A stretch of DNA of 64,000 bases from the NCBI RefSeq assembly GCF_007655135.1, contig NC_045127.1, positions 42,481,538-42,545,537 of the forward strand, read 5' to 3'. Shown piece after piece: positions 22,639 through 33,776 of this stretch. Within the stretch, counting starts at the first letter, position 1. Every line of letters starts with the position of its first letter. The position numbers and the translations under genes are program-made. The notes under the pieces were generated by a model, which did not search any database, was not told where the DNA came from, and saw only the letters and a list, made by a program, of their open reading frames with translations. The stretch is from Punica granatum. Its lineage: Eukaryota > Streptophyta > Magnoliopsida > Myrtales > Lythraceae.

Positions 22639-25600
22639 TATGCGCACCCAAATTTTAATCTCGTCGGGGCACGCGTGCGCGCGCCAATGCAACGCGGCTT
22701 GGGAGTGTCCACTTTCCTGAGGACGCGCGACGGACGCATGTGAGAAGGAGTCGCCACTTGCCATTTTACGACCCAACGGTCGAGGGCCAGCAAGTTACCC
22801 GGGTCTAAGGGTACGGGGTACACACCTAATTGCTAAGGCCTATGGTCTGCGAAACCCGAGGTTCCAAATTCGGGGATTCTGTTACATGCGAGCCTATATC
22901 TCGTATGCACTATCGGTACTCTAACTTGTATAGGCTTGCCATTTTAATTTAATTATCGCTTAATTAAGTTCCGCTCATCTTACGCGTTTTGACACCATAA
23001 ATTCGAAGAAACACTCCAACCGGGATTCTTACATGAATAAATGTACAACATAAATACTTACATTGTCCTCTCGAATAAATAAAATACAAATTACAACTGA
23101 ATCCCGGTCGGTTCGCGTTGGGTTATTATTCCACTCGTGCTTATCGTGTGGTTTGAAAAGACTGGAATTGAAGTTAAGACGCGCGCTTAGTGTTAGGGGG
23201 ATTAGACCTCGTGATCTACGATTGGGGCGTTGGACCCTCTATGAATCGTGCCCTAAAGGATCGAGCTCGATTCGCATAATAAACAAGTGGAAGAATGTAA
23301 CAAGCGGATACAAATAAACAAAATATGGGATTTTGTTATTGTTGAATTTACGTGAATTAACCAATTATTAACCGGGGTATCTTGGTATGCAAATCCTACC
23401 TTAAAGCAGACAAAGTGGGTACAAGGTGTGAATTGATCAAGGATCGACTCAGGAAGGTATTTCGCATTCGGTATTATTTTCCGGGGACCTGACAGACGTG
23501 ACGTTTGTAGTCAGGTCTTGTGTTTGTGAGTTGCTTTTAGGATTGTTCTATGTTGTGCTACTACGGTTGTTACAGGTTATTACAGAACATGGATTCCACC
23601 CGTAAACCCTAGAACCTAGTGCCTAACCCGCCATTGTCCGTTTTTGTCTTAACCAAGTACACAATTAGTCCGGTATTTGTATTTTGAGCTAATCCTCCTG
23701 AACTAACTACCCGAGACTATGCTAGAATAACAAAAACTCATCGGTTGGATAGAGCGGGCTATGCAGATGAACCTGTGCTTAGACAAGTAGCCCATCTCTA
23801 CCTTGATACCGTAGTGTTTCTGTTATTCTAACCCTAGGGGTGTCGCTAAGTTGCAAATAGACGATTTTGCCCTTGAGGTGAAAATTGTTTTCGGAAAAGA
23901 GAGATTACGCGGTGCGGGCTACCTCGGCCTGTGATCGGCGCTAACTGATCCCCTAGACCTTCCGGGGTTGTCAAGAACCTTGAAAAGCCAAAAGATCAGT
24001 TAATCTATCCGGAAGTGATCTAAGAAGAACTTCCACATCCCGACCTTAGTTTCCTGAAATCAGGTGAGGCCTCGAGGCATGACGCGCAAGTCCTCCCTAG
24101 ACATCCATGTCACTTCGAACCACGTGTCTCGGGTTTTATAAAATTTGCAAGTTTTGAGAAGGGCACGAACGCATGTTTGCAACCTATCGACGCGTGTTAC
24201 CGGTTTATTACCAATTCGCGCAAAATTATTAGGGCCAAGTGAGTTAATTAATCACATGAACGTCCCAATTACCCCGTTAGTGAAATTATTGATTAAATTA
24301 ATTCATATTTTACCAAATGCTCTAAATATGCGGGTTTCAGACCGTCGAGCCGATCATTGATGGACTGTCCAATGTGAATCCTAATCCCCAACCACCTTGG
24401 GATTTAAAAAATGCCCCAGGGACTGAACTGAAACAACTTGAAAAGTTTTTTGGAGTGGTTGGAAAATTCTGAAAATTCAAGGACTGATTGGAAAATGATA
24501 AAAATGGCTAGGAGTTGACTGAAACGAATTTTAAAATTCGGGACAGATACGAAAAGGGTAAAAAATAGCCTTGGGACTAAACTGAAACAACTTGAAAAGT
24601 TCTTTGGATTGGTTGAAAAATTCTTGAAAATTCATGGACTGATCTGGAAATATTAAAATTGGCCGGGACTTGACTGAAACAAATTTTAAAATTTGGGGCA
24701 GATCTGAAAAAATAAAAATGCATCCTCAGGACTGAAATGAGACAAAATAGAAAGTTCGTAAAATCTAGTTCGGGATAAATCCGTTCACCCACGCAACCCA
24801 ATAACTCTCATTTCACATCATATCCGTTCAAGCAAATATTAATATTCAGAAACGGAGCCCTAGACATGCCACTAAGTCAGGAATTTACCTGGTTCGGGAA
24901 CTTGAGGGGTGATTCTGTAAATAAAAAAATTAAAAAACTAAAAATTTCGCCGTGAAGTTGGGCTGCTGAGGAATGATTGGGCTGAGTGGGCCGAACGGCT
25001 GAGATCCGGATTGGATTGGGCTGAGTTGGGCTGCTATTGGACCGGCGAAGCTGGGTTGCCACTGTTGGATTGGGCCGCTGCTGGGCCCGGTTGGGCTGCT
25101 GATCGCGGGCTGGGCTTCTGGACGCAGACCAACACGCACTTTGCTCCTGCGGCCCTGAAGAAAAATAAACCGACCCGGTTAATGTCAAAAGGGGAAACCG
25201 AGGAGAAGTAAATACGGTTTGGGTGGCTGCGATTGCACCCGACCCCAGGGGACCCTGGGGCGCAGTTGGAGGGCACGAGAGTCACCGAGAGAGAGAATCG
25301 GCCGAGCGGAAGGGGTCCTGGGCATCGGGTTTTCGCGGTGAAAAGGAGAGCAGCGAGTTTCGGGAACCGAGGGAGAGTCGGAGGGAATCGGGGTTAATTC
25401 CGAGAGCGAGCTGTGAGTTCCGAGAGAGAGTCGTGGGGGAAATCGAGCTGTGAGGAGTCCCGGGTGAGCCGAGAGTTTGAGCTGAGGGTTCGGCGAGGGC
25501 GCTGGGGGTTGGACCGTGGGCGAGCTGAGGTTTCGACGGGGGCGAGCTTCAGGTTTGGACCGTGGGCGAATTGAGGTTTCGGCGAGGGCGAGGTATCGAT

Positions 25601-26313
25601 TTTTTGGAACGTCCGTGAGCTGAGGGTTTTCGTCCGAATGAGCTAGAGATTTTTCGCGTGAGTCCCCCTTCGGCCGAACTCTGTGAGCCGTGGGTTTTTG
25701 TTCCGAAAAACAGAGAGAGAGAGAGAGAGAGAAAGAGTTGCGTGCATGGTGACGTTGGCGTGTGCGGAGTTGTTGACGTGTGCCGAGAAGTTGGCGTGTG
25801 GCAGGCTCCTGACGCCGCGCGGTCACGGGCTCAAATTCGTCGATGGCCAGGAGCAGAAGAAGAAGAAGTAAAGGAAAAAGAAAAGAAAGATGAAAGAAAG
25901 GAAGAAGCACAAGAAGAAAAAGAAAACGTGAAAAAGCAACGGTTAGAAGTCAGACTTCAGACTTCGGACCGTTTTCCTTTTTTTTTTTTGAACGAATTCG
26001 ACGCGCGTACAAAATTAAAAATTCTGTCTTCTTGATCGAACGTCGGAAAAATAATTCGAGACAGCCATCGTGCTCAGAAAAATTCGTTGATCGATATTAT
26101 GCAATAAAATTATTTTCAATCTCGAATTTTGTCCCGAATTTTGAAAATTGACGTTGATGTACGCGAAATTCGAAAACATCCCAAATAGTATTATTTTTGA
26201 AAAAATCATAAATTTGGTGTTAAATTAGGAAAAATTGCTATTTCAAAAAGTCGCGAATACTCGAGTAGTTAATCGGAAATACTTCCCTTACGGGTGGCAA
26301 AATGACGATTTTG
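22639..26313 (+). mobile_element. Very long LTR, copy B (internally deleted, 3'-truncated)
   Basis: It aligns with copy A along its length, with many C/T differences. It begins TATGCGCACCC, so the terminal TG is mutated. About 536 bp corresponding to 16256-16791 of copy A are missing; the junction at 24406-24412 is AAAAAAT, a 7-bp sequence present at both ends of the lost segment in A. A smaller loss lies near 25590. The last roughly 40 bp of the LTR, including the terminal CA, are missing, and the copy stops at GACGATTTTG (26313). Confidence 0.8.
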
Positions 26314-27795
26314 TTTGTTTCAATTTGTTTTTTAGTTCTGAAATTTTAAGTACTTAATAGATTAAGTGTTTAATGAAATAAGTCAATCTTATTTTATGTC
26401 AAAAGGTTAAATTACTTTTAGCTTATTTTACATTATCTGTTATTAATGACCCAAAACTTTGGTATTTTCCATAGTTAATCCCAAACATATAAATTATAAA
26501 ATTAAAGAAAAAGGAAATATGAATTTATTTTTAAAACGACAAACCCCAGATCTAAAATGATCTGAGGCAGGAAGGGGGACAGTAGTGGCCTAGTGGCCAC
26601 GACATTGGCCACCATCAACTCAGGCGACGTAGCCATTGTCATCAAAGATTGCCCGTGACGTTACCTAGGCTGCAGTGGCCTACTACAAGCCATCTCAACT
26701 GAGATCTCCTCCCCTCTCTCTCTTCAAAGGGTGAGAGAGAGGGGAGGAGATCTAGGAAAATTTCGAGTGGTGGTGGCCAAGGCCACACCCATAATCAACA
26801 CCGACAAGGTGGGGGGTGGGCTGAGTCGTCTCTTACCTTTCTCTCTCTATCGGGTGAGTGCGTGGCAGGAGTAGACTAATTTTCATATAAGAAAAGCTTT
26901 GCGGGCACCGGTGTAATAAATGAAATAAAGGCCCCTGTTGAGCGAATCAGTAAAAAAATGTCCTAAATGAGTAACTTCTTAGTTATTTAATCACTAAGTG
27001 CCTTTTTTTTACTTAAATCTATTAAGTTAAGTCAATTTTTTGTGTTTTTATCAAACAAGCCGGATTTCATTATGTGCTGAATGATTTAATTCAACCTTTA
27101 TTAAATAGAAGAAATGCAAGCGCAAATAGGAAAGGAGAGAGATGAATCGTAACGTTGAATAAAAAAATTACTTCATATTTGATGTGTTTAATAAAGAGAA
27201 CAATTATGGGGAAGATCATAACAATTAGTTTTTCTATAGAAAACAAGGTGAAATGGTGCCCAATACAAAAAATGTGTGTAATTTAGTAGTTGCTCGTATT
27301 GTTTGAAGAGAGGATTAAAAATATAATATTATTAATATATATATAAATATTTATATAAGAAGGCAAAAAGGGAAAGAAAAAAGTTGAAATATTTTGAGAG
27401 GAAACGTACTTTTATAGATAGTACCGATATAGATTTAAAATTTGAATATATAACAATTACGATATTATGATGATCATCAACTACATCAGGACCCCTAGAA
27501 GAAGAAAGAAGTTCTCATAACTTATCAATTTTTCACCACAAAAGATGATGGTCGATTGATTTTAAACATACTCCCATGTGATTTAGTAATTTTGGGGACC
27601 TAGGTTTGAATCTTTCGATGCATTTGTATAAAAAAAATTGCTAGAAGTGTACTCATTGGGCCTAAACTTGTGGGATATCAGTTTCTGTGAACTATACTAT
27701 GCCTTTGAAGGTGTTATACAGACAGGCCCAGTACTTGCGTTGGTTGTTCAGTTTGTCAGAGACAATCGCAGTTAAAAACTAGAGTTCAAATAACA
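26314..27795. other. Intergenic with a GC-rich patch and hairpin
   Basis: AT-rich arms near 26330-26400 and 26985-27060 look roughly inverted, so this may be a decayed TIR element that truncated LTR B. The centre (26560-26880) is GC-rich and holds a perfect hairpin. No coding region is recognised. Confidence 0.4.
26702..26753. repeat. Perfect 21-bp stem with 10-base loop
   Basis: The arm at 26702-26722 (starts AGATCTCCTCCCC) is exactly complementary to the arm at 26733-26753 (ends GGGGAGGAGATCT). The loop is TTCAAAGGGT. It lies in the GC-rich patch. Confidence 0.9.
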
Positions 27796-27805
27796 TTACA
27801 TAGCA
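27796..27805. repeat. Target-site duplication, left copy
   Basis: TTACATAGCA, identical to 28651-28660. Confidence 0.9.
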
Positions 27806-27844
27806 AAGTAAACTAGCAAATTGCATCATCTGGGTCCCTGAAAA

Positions 27845-28060
27845 AAATATTACATCAAATTCGTCCCTGGTCACATCAAAGTCGTCCCTGGTCACATCGA
27901 ATTTGTCCCTGGTAACATCAAGTTCGTCCATCGTCACATAAAATTCGTCCCTGGCCACATCAAATTCGTCCTTGGACACATCAAATTCGTCCCTGGTAAC
28001 ATCAAGTTTGTCCCTAGTCACATCAAGTTCGTCCCTAGGCACATCGAATTTGTCCCTGTC
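27845..28060 (-). repeat. 21-bp tandem array, left arm
   Basis: Minus-strand units reading GACGAATTTGATGTG-type repeats. They encode heptads D-V-x-R-D-E-F/L without a stop through the array. It is the mirror of the right-arm array. Confidence 0.85.
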
Positions 28061-28359
28061 ACATCAATTCGGTCATCTGTCACATCAGTTTGATTCTTGG
28101 TAACATCAAATCCATCCCACGGTCGTTTGCTGTTATAACTCCGTGAGAGGCCCAGATTGATGTGTATCCCAAAAGGTCCTTATGTATAAAAAAGGTCCTT
28201 ATGTTATGAACCAGAGATGAGAGGGAGTGATAAAAGAATGGACAAAAAAAGAGAGAATAAATTGAATAGTTACATAGAAGGACGATATTGATGAATACGA
28301 TATTTTCCGTCTTGTGTTAACGATAGATTTGACGGAGGGATAAATTTGATGTTACCGAG

Positions 28360-28595
28360 GACCAAATTGATGTGACCAGGGACGAATTCGATGTGCCCAT
28401 GGACGAACTTCATGTGACCAGGGACGAACTTGATGTTACCAGGGATGAATTCGATGTGTCCAAGGACGAATTTGATGTGGCCAGGGATGGATTTGATGTG
28501 ACGAGGGACGAACTTGATGTTACCAGGAACGAATTCGATGTGACCAGGGATAACTTCGATGTGACCAGGGACGAATTCGATGTAACATTTTTTTC
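28360..28595 (+). repeat. 21-bp tandem array, right arm
   Basis: Plus-strand units of the same 21-base repeat as the left arm, also open in the heptad frame. The units differ mainly by single substitutions. Confidence 0.85.
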
Positions 28596-28650
28596 AGGGA
28601 CCCAGATGATACAATTTGCGTAAGTCATGGACGAAATTGCCAGTTTACTC

Positions 28651-28660
28651 TTACATAGCA
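28651..28660. repeat. Target-site duplication, right copy
   Basis: TTACATAGCA, identical to 27796-27805. Confidence 0.9.
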
Positions 28661-28808
28661 TGAACGGTAACGTTGCCACTACTATCACTTTTTATTTGTA
28701 AAAAAACTTATCAATTTTCCATCCAGATTGAATATGGGATTCTCTCTTGACAATTACGTAACTTTTGTTGATGGAAACAATTCATGTTGATGGAAAGCAA
28801 CTTGTCTT

Positions 28809-28817
28809 TATAATCTA
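28809..28817. repeat. Target-site duplication, left copy
   Basis: TATAATCTA, identical to 29579-29587. Confidence 0.9.
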
Positions 28818-29578
28818 GGGAAAAGTACAAAAACCCTCATTGTGATTTAGGGTCGGGACAAATTGTATAATGTGTTTTTGTTAGGGACAATTAGTCCCCT
28901 TGTGGTGTACTTCGTTTGCCATATGGAGTTACGACGACGTTAGTTTTTCTTCTATTCTTAGTCCTCAATCTTTAGTCTTTTAATCATTTTGGTTCTAAAT
29001 CTTTTTTCTTTTAGCATTCATACCCTCAACTTTTTATTTTTTTCATTTAAGTCATTGAAAGAAAATCGAAAGGGAATGAGGGTCGAGGCCTCCAATCGGT
29101 GACCTTGACCCCTCCACCAAGTGGCCGACGTCCTTCGTGGGTACCGGCGACCTTGATGGAGGGGTCGGAGTCCCCGATTGGGGGCCCCAGCCCGCGAATC
29201 GATCGAGAACTCTGACTCAGAGCCCTCGATTGATTCAGGGGCTGTGGCTCACCAATCAGCAATCCCGACCCCTCCATTGAGGTTGTCGGTACCCGCGGAG
29301 GACGCTGGCTACCTCGGTGGAAGGGTTGGGGCTGATGTTCCTTTCGATTTTCTTTCGAGGACTAAAATGAAAAAATAAAAAGTTGACGATATGAATGATA
29401 AAATCAAAAATATTTAGAATCAAAACGATTAAAAGACTAAAGATTGAAGACTAAAAATGAAAAAACTAACGTCGTAACCCCATATGCCTAATGTAGTATA
29501 CCATAGGGGGCCTAATTGTACATAACTAAACACATGATTTTGACACATAACCACAAGGGAGATTTTTGTACTTTCCCC
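28818..29578. mobile_element. Fold-back Mutator-type element with GC-rich core
   Basis: It begins GGGAAAAGTACAAAAACCCTC and ends GAGATTTTTGTACTTTCCCC. The inverted arms reach about 250 bp inward, and the GC-rich centre (29080-29340) is itself largely palindromic. A perfect 9-bp duplication, TATAATCTA, flanks the element, which is the Mutator-like signature. There is no transposase, so it is non-autonomous. Only 158 bp separate it from the neighbouring fold-back at 27806-28650. Confidence 0.88.
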
Positions 29579-29587
29579 TATAATCTA
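29579..29587. repeat. Target-site duplication, right copy
   Basis: TATAATCTA, identical to 28809-28817. Confidence 0.9.
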
Positions 29588-30831
29588 TACTGCAATCTCA
29601 GGGACTGTCATGCGATTTTTGTTGCATTAATCACATGTTTAAATAGGGAGGTGCAAATAACCACAAGAAATGTCAGCAAAAAACAAAGTACTCAATAAGC
29701 AGACTTTTACTCGGTTTGAACTGAATTGATCAGTTGGGTAAATCTTTTCTAGCATGGATTTTCTCTACTTACACTTAATAAGCACTTTAACTCACTGAAA
29801 AGCACCTCATAGATATTAACAAGTCGATACCAAATTATAATTAATTTCAATCAATAAGTTGAGTGCATCTCATAATCTGAACGGAAAAACTAAATGGGCA
29901 AATTCTTCTTTTTTTTTTAACTTTATTTTCAGTCTGGATTGGGTTCTTAATTTACGTCCAGAACCACATATAAATTAGCCATTTCTCCAACACCATAAAC
30001 ATCCAAATTTGGGTTTGTCATCCCACCTGGCTTGTTTCTTTCTGAGAGGAAATATGCATTGCGCGTCTTATCACTGAATGTGAGATTTTGAGGGCCAACC
30101 TCTCCTATTACCCTGTGGAGTAGTAAGATGGGATATATTTTTTCTTTGGTACCGGAGAACCTGTATGGCGTTTTGGATTGTCACGTTGTATATGAAGAAG
30201 CCCTATTTCGTGAAAGATATAAAAAGTACAAGCTAGAATTTCTGATCTCTTTTTTAGAGGATGGTCACAAATGACAACGAATAATTGTTGTTTCGACTAA
30301 GTAGTCAACTTTGATCGAAGGGGGTTGAACTCTATAAGCCGATGCAGCTCTTATGTTACAACAAAGGCGCGATCTTACTACTTCTTTCGTGGATGCCTCT
30401 GTAATATCTTTTCTTTTATTTTTTTTTGGGATAAATTAAAGGAGTCGTGTGCGACTAATCCTTAGGGCATTACCATACAGGCCTAAATCTAGTGCAAAAT
30501 GCTCGATTTGAGTCATAACTACACCATCATCCAAGTGTTAGTCATCACTGCAATTTTAATGCGATTTCAATGGAACTCCGCTCATCGCGAGCCCATAGTT
30601 AGATTACTACTATCACAAATGGGGTTCCACAACAAATAGGGACTTGTGACCAAAAACTTGGAATATCAACACCCACCGTGCGCATTTGTGACTTAAAAAC
30701 AAATGTAAAAATTTGAATCTTTGTTCATCCGGACACTTTCTCGATCAAAATTTGCCAGCATTAATTTCTAACACATAAACTACTTTCTTCTCTCTAAATT
30801 GCGAAAATTGATATTTCTAAGGAGCCATCGC
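29588..30831. other. Intergenic, SINE-like remnant, no gene
   Basis: A minus-strand SINE-like remnant lies at about 29705-29830 (phrases CGGTTTGAACTGAATTGATCAG and CATGGATTTTCTCT). The rest shows no supported coding region. Confidence 0.45.
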
Positions 30832-30840
30832 TTTGATATG

Positions 30841-32784
30841 ATAGAGCAAATTAATGATTTGGTCCTCGAGAGATGCAAGTTATATTAAATCTGATCTCAA
30901 TAAATTTTTTACATTAAATTGAGCCTTGAGAGATTAAGTGTATATCAAATTCAACCTTCCATCAGAATGCCGTCAAAAAATGGATGAAAAAATCTGATCT
31001 GACATTCAAGGGCATATGTGGCATACTACGTCAAAGTGAACAATATGATATGGCATTCTACATCATTTCTCCTATCTGGCAGTCGCCCTCTCTCTCTCCT
31101 CTCTCTCTCTATCGCTCTCCTTCCCCCACCACTCCCTCGCACAAGAAGACTAGTAAGCGAAGCACCTTCCTGGGCAAAGTCAAGCTCGCCGGGACCACTT
31201 TTGTCCAATGGAGATCCGAGGCCCTAGTCTACTATTAGTTGCAGAAGCGGAGCGCCCCGAATTTTCAATTGAGCTAGCTCATTCCCTGCCATCCCTCCTC
31301 TGCTTCCAGTTCCTGCCCCCGTCACTCCATCAATCCACTTCGATCTTCTGTAACTTGTTCTAGAGCCTTGCAACTCGCTCTAGTCTTTTTCCTTTCCTTT
31401 CTCGTTCTTCTTGACAGGCGTCACAGGTTCATGCCATGACCTACTCTCCTCTCTCACCCCTCAACTACTCCTGCAACCTGTAGCAATCCAGTCCTGCAAT
31501 GCCCATCCCTTATTCTCTGCAGTTGCTCTCTCCCCCACGGCTCCGTCAACCATCATTCATTCTTCGATCTTCTATTCTGCTCCGACTTCTTCTTCCACTT
31601 GGGATGACAGCTTTGTAAGAACTGAGCTTTTCATCGCATTACCGTCTTTATGATCCCTTCTTCTCGAGTCCTATCCTTCCTGGGGGGCCCCGAGCTCAAT
31701 GGTGCTGACACCTTCTCTCTCTCTGGCTCTTTCGATATGTCACCAACCAAAACGACCAATCTCCTCTCTTCTCTCTCTTTGGATCGTCTCCTAATCCTCA
31801 GCACCCCATCTCTTCCATATGATCGCACACCATTACAGGGCCTTCACTCGCTCACACTCTCTCTCTCAGTTGAGCAACAACAGACAGAGACAAACCATGC
31901 CACCATTTTTCTTCTCTTTTCTCTCTTTGTAATTGTTTATGTTCAATTCCCAATAAACTCAGTTGTGGAGTTGGGTGCGGTGGTGGAGGAGGAGGCTGTG
32001 AGGCGGCGGGAGGCGGAGCTGGAAGATGAGGTGAAAGAGGCAAAGGGCCAGTCCTCGCCGCTGCAGGCTTTGGAGGTGGAGACGAGCTTGAGCGTGTAGA
32101 GAACGTAAGTGGCGGAGACCATGAGGATGAACCAGAGCATGAGCTTGCCCCTGGACTGCGGCCCTGACGCCGGGGCCCCGCCACCGCCAGATGGGCTTTT
32201 CATCTGATGATCCTAGAAGAGCAATTTTTCCGAATCTTTCTAAGTCGTCGCCGATTTCATCCTCTTCGTTTTTGTTATCAAAGTAAGGCCTACAAATCAA
32301 TCACTCAGAGCTGAGAGATGGGATCGGAGGGCTTCGCTTTGTTAAGGGATGAAAGGTGAGGGTTTCGTTTCGTGTGATGAGCTGAGGGTTTCGGCTGGAT
32401 CAATCAATTCAATGGATGGGAGGAGGGAAATAATAGGCGTACTGTGGAAGCCGATTCCATTCACAATTACTGTTGGGTAGAGCAGGAGGGGAAAGTAGAA
32501 GGGGGGAGAGAGAGAAAGAAGGATATGTGAGTGAGGGTGACTGACAGAGAGGAAAAATGATGTAGAATGCAACATCATATTGTTCAATTTGACTTAGAAT
32601 GTCACATCAATAGTTGAATGTTAGATCAGATTTTTCCATTCATTTTTTGACAATATTCTGATGGAAGATTGGATTTGATGTACACTTAAATTTTCAAGAT
32701 TTAATTTGATATAAAAAATTTATTGAGGTCAAATTTAATGTAACTTGTATCTCTCGAGCACCAAATCATCAATTTACTCTAATC
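30841..32784. mobile_element. Pack-MULE-like element with captured gene DNA
   Basis: Two long inverted terminal repeats of about 240-260 bp (left 30841-31090, right 32525-32784) match closely. The left begins TAGAGCAAATTAATGATTTG; the complement of the right reads TAGAGTAAATTGATGATTTG. The flanks share TGATATG exactly (30834-30840 and 32785-32791), 8 of 10 bases over the wider site, fitting a Mutator-type duplication. The 1.4-kb interior is richer in GC than the arms and has the look of plant gene DNA: CT-rich leader sequence on both strands and a membrane-protein N-terminus on the minus strand. No transposase is present. Gene fragments between long TIRs are the definition of a Pack-MULE. Confidence 0.75.
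31943..32203 (-). pseudogene. Captured 5' fragment of a membrane-protein gene
   Basis: This 86-codon minus-strand frame starts at 32203. It encodes a Gly/Ser/Pro-rich N-terminus, a membrane segment at about residues 21-38 (starts LMLWFILMVSATYVLY) and a Ser/Thr-rich stem, then ends abruptly in EFIGN at 31943. This is the layout of a type II Golgi membrane protein cut off before its lumenal domain. The sequence around TYVLYTLKLVSTSKAC, followed by NSTTE, recalls the N-termini of plant DUF604 (Fringe-like) glycosyltransferases, in which TTEL leads into the catalytic domain. That identification is from memory and tentative. The stretch upstream looks like a genuine 5' leader. The truncation coincides with a change in sequence character, as expected at a capture breakpoint. 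Confidence 0.5.
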
Positions 32785-32792
32785 TGATATGT

Positions 32793-33776
32793 ATAAACAT
32801 GTTTTCATTTCACGTTTTATTATATCCATCCATTACAAGACAATGATGATGACGGAGATGATTAGGGCAAAGGGCTTAAGCAAAGGAACACGCGGCAGGC
32901 AGATGGAAACCATATGTGTGAAAGCTAAAAACGCACAGCTCTCCCCACCGTCAACGCAGTCAGCTGTTCCACCCCGAGACGACTCTAAACGCAGCCACCA
33001 AATTAACAGACGTGTCCTCTCGTGGGGTCCACGTTGCTGTCAGAGGTTTCCAAGGCCCACCCACTCATCTTCCCCCACGTCACCAAGTCCTGACAAAACA
33101 TTCTCTCTCGGACAAGGAATGGGGCAATTTACTATGTTTCTTTGGCCTTTTCTGAACTGCCAGGTGTCTATGTACGGTTTGGTCCACGGTGCCAGGTCAG
33201 ATTTGGTCTTGTCGCCTGGCAACTGCTCCTATTGGTCGACCTCATTTGAAAATGTTTAATTTAATAAAAGCAACGATCATTTGCTTTTCAATGTCCACTT
33301 CATTTTATCATATTTTTCGGGATAAAAATAATGAGACCGGTGGCCCGGAAACAAAAGAAAGATTGAAAGTTCCACCCAAAAGAAAAAAAAAAGAACGAAG
33401 AAAAGATTGAAAGGTTCCAAATAGAGGTAATCGCTTCGCTAAGGGTAGCGTAATGGTTTATTCCCCACATAATAATTAAAAGATTGTAGATTCGATATTC
33501 AATAAAATTATTTATATCTTTTATTTATTATTAAAATTTTTATTTAATTATATTAAATTCATAAACGTTACTTATAACGTGAATAATTACATATATTATA
33601 TTTACAGACTTTTCCTTACTTTTACTTATCAATTATTGGTGTGTATTTAGAAAGACTTTTACTTACTTTTACTTTTACCTATAACGGAACCGTTACGGAT
33701 ATTATATTTATAGACTTTTGCTTACTTTTACTTATCAATTATTGGCGTGTATTTAGAAAGAAAATATCATATGAGC
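32793..33776. promoter_or_regulatory. Non-repeat island with ACGT (ABRE-like) cluster
   Basis: Between transposons lies a GC-richer block (about 32860-33260) with ACGTGTC at 33010-33016, CCACGTTG at 33029-33036 and CCACGTCACC at 33075-33084. ACGTGTC and CCACGTCA-type cores are bound by bZIP factors in abscisic-acid responses. No coding region is convincing. It lies about 3.4 kb upstream of the HD-Zip gene and could be a distal element, or the remnant of another promoter. Confidence 0.25.

Larger units (their letters stand above)
27806..28650. mobile_element. Fold-back Mutator-type element with 21-bp repeats
   Basis: The ends are inverted: AAGTAAACTAGCAA on the left and TTGCCAGTTTACTC on the right. 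The element is flanked by a perfect 10-bp duplication, TTACATAGCA, which fits Mutator-like transposition (9-11 bp). Each arm contains a tandem array of 21-base units of the type GATGTGACCAGGGACGAATTC, about 9-11 per arm, in opposite orientations. Because 21 is a multiple of 3, reading away from the centre of the left arm or into the right arm gives uninterrupted heptads of the type VTRDEFD. Whether anything is translated is unknown. The centre (about 28110-28330) is unique and non-coding. Confidence 0.85.

Noticed and set aside
14484..26313. A simple intact LTR retrotransposon with LTRs A and B
   Set aside because: No primer-binding site after LTR A, no coding genes, B lacks its 3' terminus, and 174 bp outside the LTR are shared by both.
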